Assembly (NCBI GenBank): GCA_047833645.1
Contig: CP181259.1
Coordinates: 744,001 to 808,000 of the forward strand
Source: Pseudolactococcus sp041800635
Lineage (GTDB): Bacteria; Bacillota; Bacilli; Lactobacillales; Streptococcaceae
DNA: 64,000 nucleotides
Direction of reading: 5' to 3'
The notes under the pieces were generated by a model that worked only from the letters and a program-made list of their open reading frames with translations, made no database searches and was not told where the DNA came from. Position 1 is the first letter of the stretch; every line of letters begins with the position of its first letter. Positions 47,277-56,645 of this stretch are shown here, one piece after another. The position numbers and the translations under genes were made by a program.

Positions 47277-48083
47277 TTGACAGAAGAAAATGGATTTAAA
47301 TACAGCATATTAGCCAGTGGGTCTACTGGTAATGTCACCTATATTGAGACACCCAAGCGTAAGATTTTAGTCGATGCTGGCCTTTCTGGTAAAAAAATCG
47401 AAGGTCTGATGCATGAAATCGGCCGTAGCCTGAGTGATGTGGATAGCCTCTTGGTGACCCACGAACATAAAGATCACGTGGCAGGGCTAGGTGTCCTTGC
47501 CCGAAAATATAAAATGGACCTCTATGCTAACGAACTGACTTGGCAAGCCATTGGTGAGTCTTGTGGTAAAGTCGCTACCGATCAAAAACACGTCTTTGAA
47601 ATGGGCAAGATGCTGACTTTTGGCGACATAGACATTGAAAGTTTTGGTGTCAGTCATGATGCTGCTGCGCCACAGTTTTATAAATTCATGAAAGATGGCA
47701 AAAGCTTTGTCATGTTGACAGACACTGGCTATGTCAGCGATCGGATGCGTGGGACCATCGAAAATGCGGATGCTTACCTGATGGAATCGAATCACGATGT
47801 CGAAATCCTGAGGATGGGGAACTACCCTTGGCGGTTAAAACAACGGATTCTTTCCGATCACGGCCATTTGTCAAATGAAGATGGGGCGAGCACGGCGATT
47901 TCGGTCATCGGCAAGCAAACGAAGCGGATTTTTCTGGGTCACCGGAGTCAGGAAAATAACCTCAAAGAGTTGGCGCATCTGACGATGGAGAATACGTTGA
48001 TGCAGCATGATATTGATGCCAAAAACGAGGTTCTGGTTTTGGATACGAGCCATGTTGAAGCCAGTCCTTTATACCATATTTGA
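47277..48083 (+). CDS. walJ: Metallo-beta-lactamase fold hydrolase WalJ (VicX/YycJ)
   Basis: 268 residues starting at a TTG (47277) with AAGGA about 7 nt upstream; the start wording TEENGFKYSILASGSTGNVTYIET matches YycJ proteins. The metal site is seen in VTHEHKDHVAGLGVL, and SHDAAAPQFYKF, MLTDTGYVSDRM, MESNHDVEIL and FLGHRSQENN are family blocks. Probably a nuclease-like enzyme (YycJ relatives have 5' exonuclease activity in mismatch repair). It lies downstream of walK with an 85-bp gap. Confidence 0.92.
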   Translation: MTEENGFKYSILASGSTGNVTYIETPKRKILVDAGLSGKKIEGLMHEIGRSLSDVDSLLVTHEHKDHVAGLGVLARKYKMDLYANELTWQAIGESCGKVATDQKHVFEMGKMLTFGDIDIESFGVSHDAAAPQFYKFMKDGKSFVMLTDTGYVSDRMRGTIENADAYLMESNHDVEILRMGNYPWRLKQRILSDHGHLSNEDGASTAISVIGKQTKRIFLGHRSQENNLKELAHLTMENTLMQHDIDAKNEVLVLDTSHVEASPLYHI

Positions 48084-48088
48084 GCATA

Positions 48089-48113
48089 AAAAAACTCATC
48101 CAGAAATGAGATG
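48089..48113 (-). terminator. Short terminator after the DUF4044 gene
   Basis: On the minus strand CTCAT-TTCTGG-ATGAG is followed by TTTTTTT. The stem is only 5 bp. Confidence 0.45.
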
Positions 48114-48121
48114 AGGTGAGA

Positions 48122-48241
48122 TTAGATAAAGACTGAAACTGCTGCGGCAACTGCTGCGAAAACAGTTAGAATCAGCATCAACCAGACAGTGAGCATGACA
48201 ACTTTTTGGAAAGTTGTTTTTTGTTGTTTTTTATAAGCCAT
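48122..48241 (-). CDS. DUF4044-like 39-residue membrane protein
   Basis: A tiny protein beginning MAYKKQQKTTFQKVVMLTVW and ending in an Ala-rich stretch with FI at the C-terminus. It has a basic N-terminal arm and one membrane helix. The pattern of a Lys-rich start, (S/T)xFxK and a VxWxMLI helix resembles the DUF4044 family of small streptococcal and lactococcal membrane proteins. It is antisense-oriented just after walJ. The ribosome site is weak. Function unknown. Confidence 0.65.
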   Translation of the reverse strand: MAYKKQQKTTFQKVVMLTVWLMLILTVFAAVAAAVSVFI

Positions 48242-48418
48242 ATACAGATTTTACCGCAAAATGCAATGTTTTTCAAGCACTTAATAAACGATAAATGATA
48301 TAATAATCTTATGGCAATCTCCGCTAAAATTAATCAGGATAAACGTCAGGACATGACCAGTTTAGTGCCGACTTTGCAAGGCAACTGTATTTGAAAAATA
48401 CTAGAAAATGAGGCGATT

Positions 48419-49007
48419 ATGGAAGGGAATAAAATCAACGGTAAGACCGTCACAGAAGAAGATTTGCTAGCACTAGGCTATCGTAAATATTATTCTGACG
48501 ATCTGGATGTTTTTTTACAATCAAGAGATTTGCGCTCACGTGGGCAACTGTGTCCGTGGCGATTCAAACGTTTTTGAAGTGGGTCGCAGACCTTGGATTA
48601 TCACAGGCAATGCCGAATCTGCCGAGCAATGTATCCAAGTCGTTAATTCTTGCCCAAGCGGCACCCTCAAATGGCTCTACCATGGGCAAGATGCTAGTAT
48701 GAAAGAAGAAACGCATATGCCAGCCTTTACCTTTGAAGAACAAGACGATCAGATTACTTTAATCAATGCAGACACACGGCAACAGGCTGGCGAAATTGCC
48801 TTTATGGAAGCTGAGGATACCCTGATCATCGTCCACACAGGTGTTAATCCTGAGTATCGTGGCAATGGTTTAGCTGAACAACTTGTAGCCAAAGTGGTCG
48901 AAAAAGCCCGCCGTGAAGACAAGAAAATCTTCCCAATATGCCCCTTTGCTCAAAAAGAATTTAAGGCCAAACCAGAATATGCCGATGTTTGGCGTCAGGA
49001 TGTTTGA
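48419..49007 (+). pseudogene. Fe-S (DUF1271/YjdI-like) plus YjdJ-type GNAT protein, frameshifted in a T-run
   Basis: The gene starts at 48419 (MEGNKINGKTVTEEDLLALGYRKYYSDDLDV) and runs into a run of seven T (about 48510-48516). With six T the frame would continue as FYNQEICAHVGNCVRGDSNVFEVGRRPWI; instead it shifts and reads LQSRDLRSRGQL. The remainder is open from 48507 to 49007. The Fe-S module has Cys in EICAHVGNCVRG and VNSCPSGTL. The C-terminal half is a small GNAT acetyltransferase (IVHTGVNPEYRGNGLAEQLVAKVVEKAR and PICPFAQKEF). It may be a true mutation, a phase-variable tract or a sequencing error. Confidence 0.75.
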
Positions 49008-49100
49008 GTCAAATATTTTACTATAACTAACGCTTGCTTTGAAATTTTCAGAGTGAGCTTTTTTAATGTCGTGATTCACTTATGAATGGATTCAATCAAA

Positions 49101-49127
49101 AAAGACCTACCAATCAGGCAAGTCTTT
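49101..49127 (-). terminator. Terminator after fba
   Basis: On the minus strand AAAGACTTGCC pairs with GGTAGGTCTTT (with G-T pairs), followed by TTTG. Confidence 0.65.
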
Positions 49128-49148
49128 CCATTTTATATCTTGATTAAA

Positions 49149-50030
49149 TTAAGCTTTGTTAGCAGAACCGAAAACGTCGATACGTTCTTCAACTGCTGCT
49201 TGAACAGCGTCAATACCTGGTTTAAGGAATTTACGTGGGTCAAACAATTTTTTAGCTTCGTAGTCAGCTTCGTTAGCATCGTAGTCACGCGCAAATTGAC
49301 GAGTTGCTGCTGCAAAGGCTTGTTGTGATTCAGTGTTAACGTTAACTTTGGCAACACCCATTTCGATTGCTGCACGGATTTGGTCATCAGGGATACCAGA
49401 ACCACCGTGAAGCACGATTGGGAAACCAGGAACAGCGTCAGTCAATTTTTTAAGGTGATCCAAGTCAAGACCAGTCCAGTTAGCTGGGTAAGGACCGTGG
49501 ATGTTACCGATACCAGCTGCAAGGAAGTCAATCCCTGTTTTAACCATTTCAACTGCATCTTCGATTGGTGCTAATTCACCAGAACCGACGATACCGTCTT
49601 CTTCACCACCGATAGTGCCAACTTCAGCTTCGACTGAGATCCCTTTAGCGTGAGCAAGCGCAACGATTTCTTTCGTTTTTTCAAGGTTTTCAGCGATTGG
49701 AAGATGTGAACCGTCAAACATCAATGATGTGTAACCAACTTCGATAACTTCTTTAGCGTCTTCATAATGACCGTGGTCAAGGTGAATCGCAACTGGAACA
49801 GTAATGTTCATTGATTCCACAAGGTTTTCAATGATGTATTTAGCTGTTTTGTAGCCACCCATGTATTTACCAGCGCCCATAGACGTTTGGATAAGTACTG
49901 GAGCTTGTTTAGCTTGAGCTGCACGCAAGATTGCTTGTGTCCACTCCAAGTTGTTTGTATTGAATCCACCGATAGCGTAGCCATTTTCACGAGCTGCTGC
50001 AACGAATTTTTCTGCTGAAACGATTGCCAT
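49149..50030 (-). CDS. fba: Fructose-bisphosphate aldolase, class II
   Basis: Zinc-dependent glycolytic aldolase that splits fructose-1,6-bisphosphate, 293 residues. GGFNTNNLEWTQAILRAAQ lies near the start. Zinc and catalytic residues are seen in VAIHLDHGHYEDAKEVIEVGYTSLMFDGSHLP, SVEAEVGTIGGEEDGI, GIGNIHGPYP and IVLHGGSGIPDDQI. GGAGGAAC precedes the ATG. Codon choice is strongly biased, as for a highly expressed gene. Single gene with an extended -10 TGGTATAAT (50066-50074, minus strand). Confidence 0.96.
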   Translation of the reverse strand: MAIVSAEKFVAAARENGYAIGGFNTNNLEWTQAILRAAQAKQAPVLIQTSMGAGKYMGGYKTAKYIIENLVESMNITVPVAIHLDHGHYEDAKEVIEVGYTSLMFDGSHLPIAENLEKTKEIVALAHAKGISVEAEVGTIGGEEDGIVGSGELAPIEDAVEMVKTGIDFLAAGIGNIHGPYPANWTGLDLDHLKKLTDAVPGFPIVLHGGSGIPDDQIRAAIEMGVAKVNVNTESQQAFAAATRQFARDYDANEADYEAKKLFDPRKFLKPGIDAVQAAVEERIDVFGSANKA

Positions 50031-50065
50031 TTCTTAAGTTCCTCCAAAATTTATTTAACGAGTTA

Positions 50066-50074
50066 ATTATACCA
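50066..50074 (-). promoter_or_regulatory. fba: Extended -10 of fba
   Basis: On the minus strand TGGTATAAT; the -35 region is poor. It is 36 bp before the fba start. Confidence 0.6.
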
Positions 50075-50183
50075 CTTTGTGAAGAATTATTCTAGTTTTT
50101 CGTGGATTTATTTTATTTTCTTCCATTTTTACCACTTTTTTACTGAAAGTTGCAGATATATTTACATAAACTTTCCTCAAACA

Positions 50184-50224
50184 AAAAACTTACGTTTCCT
50201 TAAAACATGGAGCCGTAAGTTTTT
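50184..50224 (-). terminator. Terminator after pyc
   Basis: AAAAACTTACG/CGTAAGTTTTT, 11-bp stem with a 19-nt loop; the T-run continues on the minus strand. Confidence 0.75.
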
Positions 50225-50235
50225 AATGTTTATGT

Positions 50236-53200
50236 TTATTTCATTTCAATCAATAAATCTTGTGAGGCAATCGCTTCTGCTGCTGCCACATAGATTCGCT
50301 TCACTTCACCATCGAATGGTGCTTCGATCGTTGTTTCCATTTTCATCGCTTCTGTGACCATGAGCGGCTGTCCTTTGACAACTTGCTCACCAAGTTTGAC
50401 AAGAACCGTCACGACTGAACCAGGCATGGTCGCACCGATATGATGCGGATTAGAAGGCTCTGCTTTTTCCTTAACGATAGCTGTCGATTTAATCGACGTA
50501 TCCTTGACAATCACCTCACGGCGTTGACCATTGAGGTTAAAGAAGAGCGTTCTGTTTCCTTCGCTATCAGGCTCAGAGATGCTATCCAGGTGAATTAACA
50601 AAACCTTACCTTTTTCGATTTCAACCGAAATTTTCTCACCGACACGCATGCCATTAAAGAAGGTCGGTGTATCAAGCAAGGTCACACTACCAAATTCATT
50701 TTGCATTTTTTGGTAATCCAAGAAGACTTGCGGATAAAGAATGTAGCTCAAAACTTCGTGCTGGCCTGGTGTATAGCCCAACTTCTCAGTCAGCTCTACA
50801 ACGACATCATCAAAATTAATTGGCGTTGCATGCAAACCAGGACGGTCTGTGATAAAAGGTTTGTCTTTGAGAATAATTTTTTGCAATTTCTCTGGGAAGC
50901 CACCAACAGGTTGACCTAAATCACCTGCAAAGAAGCTGATCACTGACTCAGGGAAGCTGAGCGTGTCCCCTTTTTCGTAAATAGCTTCTTCCGTCAAGTC
51001 ATTTTGCACCATGAAGAGGGCCATATCGCCGACCACTTTAGAAGATGGCGTCACTTTGATAATATCACCAAACATCAGGTTAACCGTGTGATACATGGCC
51101 TTCACTTCATCAAAGCGCAAGCCCAAGCCAACAGCTGTCGCTTGTGATTGGAGGTTGGTATATTGACCACCCGGCATTTCATGCGAGTAAACCTCAGTTT
51201 GCGGGCTTGTCAACCCTTTTTCAAATGGCGCATAGAACTTGCGCACATCTTCCCAATAATGGTTGATTTGTGATGCATTGTCAATATCTAATTCAGGTGC
51301 TCGATTGCCATTTTCCAAAGCATAATAGAGTGATGACATACTCGGTTGACTCGTGCCTGATGACATGGCAGCCGTCGCCACATCGACGATATCAACACCC
51401 GCCGTTACCGCCGCAGAACACGTAATAATCCCATTACCAGAAGTATCATGCGTATGCAAGTGAAGCGGAATATCAACTGTATCTTTCAACTCTGAAATCA
51501 AACGATAAGCCGCTTGTGGTTTCAGAATCCCCGCCATATCTTTAATCGCCAAGATATGCGCACCCGTCGCTTCAAGCTCTTTAGCCAAATCTTTATAATA
51601 TTTAATATTATATTTTTGACGATCATTGTCTAAAATATCGCCCGTATAACACATCGTCGCTTCAACGATCTTGCCGGTATCACGCACAGCCTGAATCGAT
51701 TGCTCCATCTGCGGCAGCCAGTTAAGCGAGTCGAAAACGCGGAAGACATCCATCCCTTCTTGCGCCGCAACCTTGATAAATTCTTGAATCACATTATCCG
51801 GATAATTTTGGTAACCGACCGCATTTGACCCACGAAAGAGCATTTGGAACATGGTATTTGGCATTAATTTACGGAGCTCACGCAAGCGATACCAAGGACT
51901 TTCATTCAGAAAACGATAAGCCACGTCAAAGGTTGCCCCACCCCACATCTCAGCAGAAAATAGGTTAGGTAAGCCTTGGTCCACTGCTGATGCCACTTGT
52001 TTCATATCTTGCAAGCGCACGCGAGTTGCCAAAAGACTTTGATGGGCATCCCGGAAAGTCGTATCCGTTAACAGCACCTCCTTACGAGACTTGACATAAT
52101 CCACAACGGCATCAGCACCTTGCGTATCCAGAATATTCTTAGTCGTTAACGTGTCGATTTTTTTCACTTTAGGGTAGCGTGTTTCATCGAAATAAGGCTT
52201 AGACGTTTGATTAATCCCCGGGAAACCATTGACCGTGATATTGGCAATGTATTTCATCGTTTTATTGCCACGATCTCGCAAACGCGGTAAATCAAAGAGC
52301 TCCGGTGTACTGTCGATAAAGGTTGTCTTGGCATCTCCCGAAATAAATTCTGGGTGATTGAGGACATTTCTCAAGAAGGGAATATTAGTTTTGACACCAC
52401 GGATCCGGAATTCCCGCAGACAACGGTCCATTTTACGAACAGCTTCCTTGAACTCCGTCGCATTGGTGATGACTTTAACGAGTAAGCTGTCAAAATACGG
52501 TGTGACTTCATAGCCAGAATAAGCATTGCCGACATCCAGACGAACACCAAAACCACCTGGCGAACGATAGGTATCAATCTTACCTGTATCAGGTAGGAAA
52601 TTATTTTCAGGGTCTTCGGTGGTAATCCGACATTGGATGGCAGAACCCAGTAATGGGATTTGATCTTGTTCAGGGATTTTAACATCCTTGTGAAGATCAG
52701 CACCCTCAGCGATTAAAATCTGAGCTTGAACGATGTCAATGCCTGTCACAACTTCTGTAATCGTGTGCTCAACCTGAACACGTGGATTGACTTCGATGAA
52801 GTAGAATTCATTGTCTTTGACCAAAAACTCAACCGTTCCGGCATTGACATAGCCGACATGTTTGCAGAGTTGGACTGCAGCATCACAAATGCGTTGACGT
52901 AAGTCATCAGCCATCCCGACGCTCGGTGCGACTTCGATCACCTTTTGATTCCGGCGTTGCACAGAACAGTCACGCTCATATAAATGCACCACATTGCCAT
53001 GGGCATCACCTAGAATTTGAACTTCGATATGTTTCGGGTTGGTGATGTATTTTTCGACGTAAATTTCATCTGAACCAAAGGCTGATTTGGCTTCTGATGC
53101 AGCGCGCGCATAACCGTCACGCGCTTCCGCTTCATTATGGGCAACACGCATCCCACGACCACCGCCACCAAGAGCAGCTTTGATCATGACAGGATAGCCA

Positions 53201-53649
53201 AAAGTACGACCAAACTCAAGGGTGCCTTCCAAATCAACTGGTCCTTCAGTCCCTGGAATAGAGCCTACACCAGCTGCGATAGAGGCTTCTTTGGCTTTGA
53301 TCTTGTCACCAAAAATATCCAGGTGATGCAAGGTTGGGCCTACAAAAATTAAACCAGCTGCTTCGACTTTTCGGGCAAAGTCAATGTTTTCTGACAGCAA
53401 ACCATAACCTGGGTGAATCGCTTCGGCACCAGATTCAAGTGCAATACGCACGATATCATCACTATCAAGATAGGCATCAATCGGTTTCTTGCCTGCACCA
53501 ACTTGATAAGCTTCATCAGCTTTAAAACGGTGAACAGAATACTCATCTTCTTTGGCATAAATCGCTACGGTTGAGATACCCAACTCGCTACAAGCTCGGA
53601 AGACACGGATAGCAATTTCGCCACGGTTAGCAACTAGTAATTTTTTCAT
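50236..53649 (-). CDS. pyc: Pyruvate carboxylase
   Basis: Biotin enzyme that makes oxaloacetate from pyruvate and bicarbonate, 1,137 residues. The biotin carboxylase domain (1-450) has KAALGGGGRGMRVAHN, YVEKYITNPKHIEVQ, RDCSVQRRNQKVIEVAP and FIEVNPRVQVEHTITE. The carboxyltransferase domain (from ~525) has DTTFRDAHQSLLATRVR and LHLHTHDTSGNG. The biotinyl Lys is in MVTEAMKMETTIEAP near residue 1,103. Adjacent to ftsW as in lactococci. In L. lactis this enzyme is inhibited by c-di-AMP; the same here is an inference. It supplies aspartate-family amino acids. Confidence 0.97.
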   Translation of the reverse strand: MKKLLVANRGEIAIRVFRACSELGISTVAIYAKEDEYSVHRFKADEAYQVGAGKKPIDAYLDSDDIVRIALESGAEAIHPGYGLLSENIDFARKVEAAGLIFVGPTLHHLDIFGDKIKAKEASIAAGVGSIPGTEGPVDLEGTLEFGRTFGYPVMIKAALGGGGRGMRVAHNEAEARDGYARAASEAKSAFGSDEIYVEKYITNPKHIEVQILGDAHGNVVHLYERDCSVQRRNQKVIEVAPSVGMADDLRQRICDAAVQLCKHVGYVNAGTVEFLVKDNEFYFIEVNPRVQVEHTITEVVTGIDIVQAQILIAEGADLHKDVKIPEQDQIPLLGSAIQCRITTEDPENNFLPDTGKIDTYRSPGGFGVRLDVGNAYSGYEVTPYFDSLLVKVITNATEFKEAVRKMDRCLREFRIRGVKTNIPFLRNVLNHPEFISGDAKTTFIDSTPELFDLPRLRDRGNKTMKYIANITVNGFPGINQTSKPYFDETRYPKVKKIDTLTTKNILDTQGADAVVDYVKSRKEVLLTDTTFRDAHQSLLATRVRLQDMKQVASAVDQGLPNLFSAEMWGGATFDVAYRFLNESPWYRLRELRKLMPNTMFQMLFRGSNAVGYQNYPDNVIQEFIKVAAQEGMDVFRVFDSLNWLPQMEQSIQAVRDTGKIVEATMCYTGDILDNDRQKYNIKYYKDLAKELEATGAHILAIKDMAGILKPQAAYRLISELKDTVDIPLHLHTHDTSGNGIITCSAAVTAGVDIVDVATAAMSSGTSQPSMSSLYYALENGNRAPELDIDNASQINHYWEDVRKFYAPFEKGLTSPQTEVYSHEMPGGQYTNLQSQATAVGLGLRFDEVKAMYHTVNLMFGDIIKVTPSSKVVGDMALFMVQNDLTEEAIYEKGDTLSFPESVISFFAGDLGQPVGGFPEKLQKIILKDKPFITDRPGLHATPINFDDVVVELTEKLGYTPGQHEVLSYILYPQVFLDYQKMQNEFGSVTLLDTPTFFNGMRVGEKISVEIEKGKVLLIHLDSISEPDSEGNRTLFFNLNGQRREVIVKDTSIKSTAIVKEKAEPSNPHHIGATMPGSVVTVLVKLGEQVVKGQPLMVTEAMKMETTIEAPFDGEVKRIYVAAAEAIASQDLLIEMK

Positions 53650-53771
53650 ATATAAAGCCTTTCAATTTTTTACAGAAATAAAAGTTATCTTTAAAGCCTG
53701 TGGCATCACAGACTAGAAAAGTTGTCGCATCAATGTTTCAGTAGACCTAGAAAGTCGCACCTGCCTGATGA

Positions 53772-55055
53772 TTAATCATGCAAGGCGGTTGACGAGAGTT
53801 CAGAAAAATCATATTTAGCCGTCATTTCCGCTAGCTCTCGCCGTTTTTCATCTGCGGAAATGTTGAGGACAAAACCTATCCCAACGGATAGGGTCAGGAG
53901 GGAATTCCCCCCTTGACTCAAGAAGGGGAAAGTCACACCTGTGGACGGAATCAACCCTGAAATCCCACCGATGTTAACCAGTACCTGGGCAAATAAAACC
54001 CCACCAACACCAATCGCCATCATACTATTAAAAGGATCTTTGGCCTTAATCCCAACCATGAAAATGCGCATAATCAGAAAGAAGAGAATTCCTAGGATTA
54101 CAATCCCACCAATTAAGCCCAACTCCTCAATCACAATGGCGAAGATAAAGTCAGTATGAGCCTCTGGTAGATAGCCTTTTTTCTCGATGGAATTGCCTAA
54201 GCCACGACCGAACCAGCCGCCATTTGAAATGGCGTAATAGCCATTGATCAATTGGTGACCCGAATCTCCCGTATCTTGGAAAGGATTGGCAAAGGCAATA
54301 AAACGTTTATTGACATAGGCAATCGAGCCAAAGAAACTGGGAATGACATTCCCACCGGTGATTTTAAGGAGGGCTAGAATGGCAAGTGTCAGGGAGCCAA
54401 ATATCTTCATGAAGCCTGTTCCCCAACGATAAGAGACCCCACTGGCTGCAAGGACGGTTGCTGAACTAATGATAATCAGCAAGGCATTCCCCATGTCAGG
54501 CATGATCACGACTGCCCCAATCATCGCCAACATCCAAACCCGCCAACCACTGATGAAATTGACCCAAAATTGATTGCGGTCAAAGAGCGCATTGAGATCG
54601 TAGGTTCGAATTCTATCTTGTTTACTAGCAAAGGTGGCTGACAAATACCAGACGGCAACCAGCTTCAAATATTCAGCGGGCTGAATACTCCCGATCCCTG
54701 GTATGATAATCCATCCATGAGCCCCATTAACCGTTGGCACGAAGAATCTGGCAACAAAGAGTAAGACAAGCATGATGGGAATCAAGATGCCAAACCAATT
54801 ACGACTTCTCAGTTTATCCACCTTGATGCGGTAAATGACCACGATCATGACTAATGAAAAAGCGAAGAAAATGGTTTGATTTCGGAAGAGTTGATAGGGG
54901 GGTAAGCCAAGTTCTATCTGATGGGGAACGGTGGCTGAGAAGACCATAATCAGACCCAGCACCGATAAAATCAGATAGGGAATCAAAATGGCATAATTTA
55001 TAAAGTGTCTTTTTTTGAGTTCTTTCATTGTCATCTCATTGCGTCTGGTACGCAA
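53772..55055 (-). CDS. ftsW: Septum peptidoglycan glycosyltransferase FtsW
   Basis: SEDS-family polymerase of septal peptidoglycan, with about ten membrane helices. 427 residues if the TTG at 55055 is used; it has AAAGGA about 6 nt upstream. ATGs at 55034 and 55028 lack a good site. Conserved blocks are VFSATVPHQ, GAHGWIIIPGIGSIQPAEYLKLVAVWYL (substrate region), MPDMGNALLIIISSATVLAASG, INGYYAISNGGWFGRGLGNSIEKKGYLPEAHTDFIFAIVIEELG and GVTFPFLSQGGNSLL. The order is ftsW then pyc on one strand. It is preceded by a structured leader. Confidence 0.93.
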   Translation of the reverse strand: MRTRRNEMTMKELKKRHFINYAILIPYLILSVLGLIMVFSATVPHQIELGLPPYQLFRNQTIFFAFSLVMIVVIYRIKVDKLRSRNWFGILIPIMLVLLFVARFFVPTVNGAHGWIIIPGIGSIQPAEYLKLVAVWYLSATFASKQDRIRTYDLNALFDRNQFWVNFISGWRVWMLAMIGAVVIMPDMGNALLIIISSATVLAASGVSYRWGTGFMKIFGSLTLAILALLKITGGNVIPSFFGSIAYVNKRFIAFANPFQDTGDSGHQLINGYYAISNGGWFGRGLGNSIEKKGYLPEAHTDFIFAIVIEELGLIGGIVILGILFFLIMRIFMVGIKAKDPFNSMMAIGVGGVLFAQVLVNIGGISGLIPSTGVTFPFLSQGGNSLLTLSVGIGFVLNISADEKRRELAEMTAKYDFSELSSTALHD

Positions 55056-55059
55056 CTCT

Positions 55060-55215
55060 TATCCTTTAATTAGGCACGCCGCTAGCCATCATCATTGACG
55101 AGGACTAGGGCCTGCTTGGTGTTCTCACGGCGCATGGTTAGCCTAGGTCAGTCTCTTCGTGACAGGCACTTAGAAAAAAAGCTAGACCATGCGTTATCGT
55201 GATTAAGTTACATTA
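55060..55215 (-). other. Structured leader RNA candidate upstream of ftsW
   Basis: After a -10 TATAAT (about 55212-55217), about 140 nt of leader contain a long closing stem: CACG and CGCATGGT-(C)TAGC pair with GCTA-ACCATGCG and CGTG. Inside it are GTCA/TGAC and GCCTGTC/GAC-TAGGC pairings around CGAAGAGAC. A second segment carries GGCTAGC and AGGCCCTAG. Not recognised as any riboswitch I know. Confidence 0.5.
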
Positions 55216-55327
55216 TATCATTTTTTAAAATAAAAAAAAGAAAGGTGTTGAAATTTTCTAACAACTTTCTAGCAATGTTCGGTTTACACCTCTCATTGAT
55301 CTGACTTTTAAAGTTTTTCAGTCTGAT

Positions 55328-55474
55328 TTAGGTTTCAATATGCATGATGACTTTACGGTCTTTGGGGCAATATTTCAAAACTTGGACTTTATCTGGATGG
55401 GTCGCTTTATTTTTGGACGAAATATAGTTTTGCTGACCACATTTGGTACATTTGAGGTTGATTTTAACTCGCAA
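55328..55474 (-). CDS. rpmG: Ribosomal protein L33
   Basis: 48-residue 50S protein. The start is a TTG (55474) with GGGGGTG 7-8 nt upstream, giving (M)RVKINLKCTKCGQQNYISS. The first CxxC is present; the second is only YCPKDRK, with one Cys, as in streptococcal L33 copies. The start lies inside the end of the efflux gene. coaE-pmrA-rpmG order is shared with Streptococcus pneumoniae. Confidence 0.9.
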   Translation of the reverse strand: MRVKINLKCTKCGQQNYISSKNKATHPDKVQVLKYCPKDRKVIMHIET

Positions 55475-56645
55475 TGTCTCGCACCCCCAACAGGTTTCTA
55501 AAATTAAAGAGCGACCAGATGAGGTTAAATAAGACAAAACAACTCGTCGTCAAGAACACTGCCCGATAGCTAATATAGCCTGCAATGGCACTCCCTAATA
55601 AAGGTCCCGCCACTTGTCCAAAGTTTGTAAACATTTGGTTAAAGCTAAAAATGCGCGATATCCCTTCTGGCGGCGTAATTTTTGAAAGCAGGGAATTAAC
55701 CGATGGCATCAAAGCACCTGAGCCAAAGCCTAGCATGAAGCGTAAAATTCCCAGTTGCAAGGGTGTTGTCACAAAGGCCATGGGGAGGTAAATCAAAAAG
55801 CTATAAACCAAGCCAATGATAATCAGGCGATGGCTGCCGATTTTATCCCCGATTCGACCTAGAATCCCTGATGACATCATGGCCGATAAGCCGACTGAGG
55901 AGACGATGAAGCCTGAGATCATCATCACATTGCCTGAGTGACCGTTCAGTTCTCGGATGTAGAGGGTCAATATAGGCGCAATCGATTGGACGGTCAATTG
56001 CAAGATAAAACTTGTGATGAACAAACCCAATAAGATTTGACGGTTACTCACGCGCGCAAAGACTTCTTTTGTCGGCAACAAATCATGTTTGGGTATCGGT
56101 GTGAAATCTTCCTTGACAAGGAAAAGGGTCAATAGGGTCACCAGCAACAAGACCCCACCCGTAATCAAGAAAACATTTTCCATGCCAACTGCTTGGGCTA
56201 AAAAACCACCGATGGACGGTCCGATTAAGATACCGGCGACCATCCCCGTTGACAAGGTCCCTAAGGCATAGCCACTTTTTTCTCTAGGGACTTGACTGGC
56301 GATTAAGGCGGTTGAATTTGGAATATACCCTGCAAATAAGCCATTCAAGAGGCGCATGACGAGGAGCCACCAGACGTTTGGGACAAAAGCCAAAGCACCC
56401 ATAGTGAAGGTCATGACAACCGAAGCCCGCACCATCATCACCCGCCGACCTTTTTGGTCAGCCAATTTTCCCCATATAGGGGCGACAAGCCCACTCGACA
56501 AGGCGCTCACCGCCACTGACAGTCCTGCGAAAATTTCAACTGAACTGCCACGCGCGCCTAGTTTTTCAACATATAAAGGCATAAAAGGCATGACGAGTGA
56601 GATACTCGCCGCTGTAAAAAATGTTCCTAACCAAGCAATTAACAA
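55464..56645 (-). CDS. pmrA: MFS multidrug efflux transporter, PmrA-like
   Basis: Proton-driven drug efflux pump of the 12-helix MFS type, at least 393 residues. Near-identical wording to pneumococcal PmrA: AWLGTFFTAASISLVMPFMPLYVE, SGLVAPIWGKLADQKGRRVMMVRA (motif A), LLNGLFAGYIPNSTALIASQVPREKSGYALGTLSTGMVAGILIGPSIGGF (motif C) and GILGRIGDKIGSHRL. The only usual start codon in frame is the TTG at 56645, but conserved residues (KINWERN) lie before it. With GAAGGAAG upstream, a rare ATT at 56672 or ATC at 56669 may be the real start. Confidence 0.9.
   Translation of the reverse strand: MLIAWLGTFFTAASISLVMPFMPLYVEKLGARGSSVEIFAGLSVAVSALSSGLVAPIWGKLADQKGRRVMMVRASVVMTFTMGALAFVPNVWWLLVMRLLNGLFAGYIPNSTALIASQVPREKSGYALGTLSTGMVAGILIGPSIGGFLAQAVGMENVFLITGGVLLLVTLLTLFLVKEDFTPIPKHDLLPTKEVFARVSNRQILLGLFITSFILQLTVQSIAPILTLYIRELNGHSGNVMMISGFIVSSVGLSAMMSSGILGRIGDKIGSHRLIIIGLVYSFLIYLPMAFVTTPLQLGILRFMLGFGSGALMPSVNSLLSKITPPEGISRIFSFNQMFTNFGQVAGPLLGSAIAGYISYRAVFLTTSCFVLFNLIWSLFNFRNLLGVRDIAS

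Noticed and set aside
48311..48394. 27-codon ORF (MAISAKINQDKRQDM...) directly after a TATAAT
   Set aside because: No ribosome site, would be leaderless, matches nothing; it is in frame with the Fe-S/GNAT gene but separated by TGA. May be a remnant, not supportable as a gene.
53349..53558. Small ORFs within pyc and other metabolic genes
   Set aside because: Out-of-frame shadows of a 1,137-residue gene.
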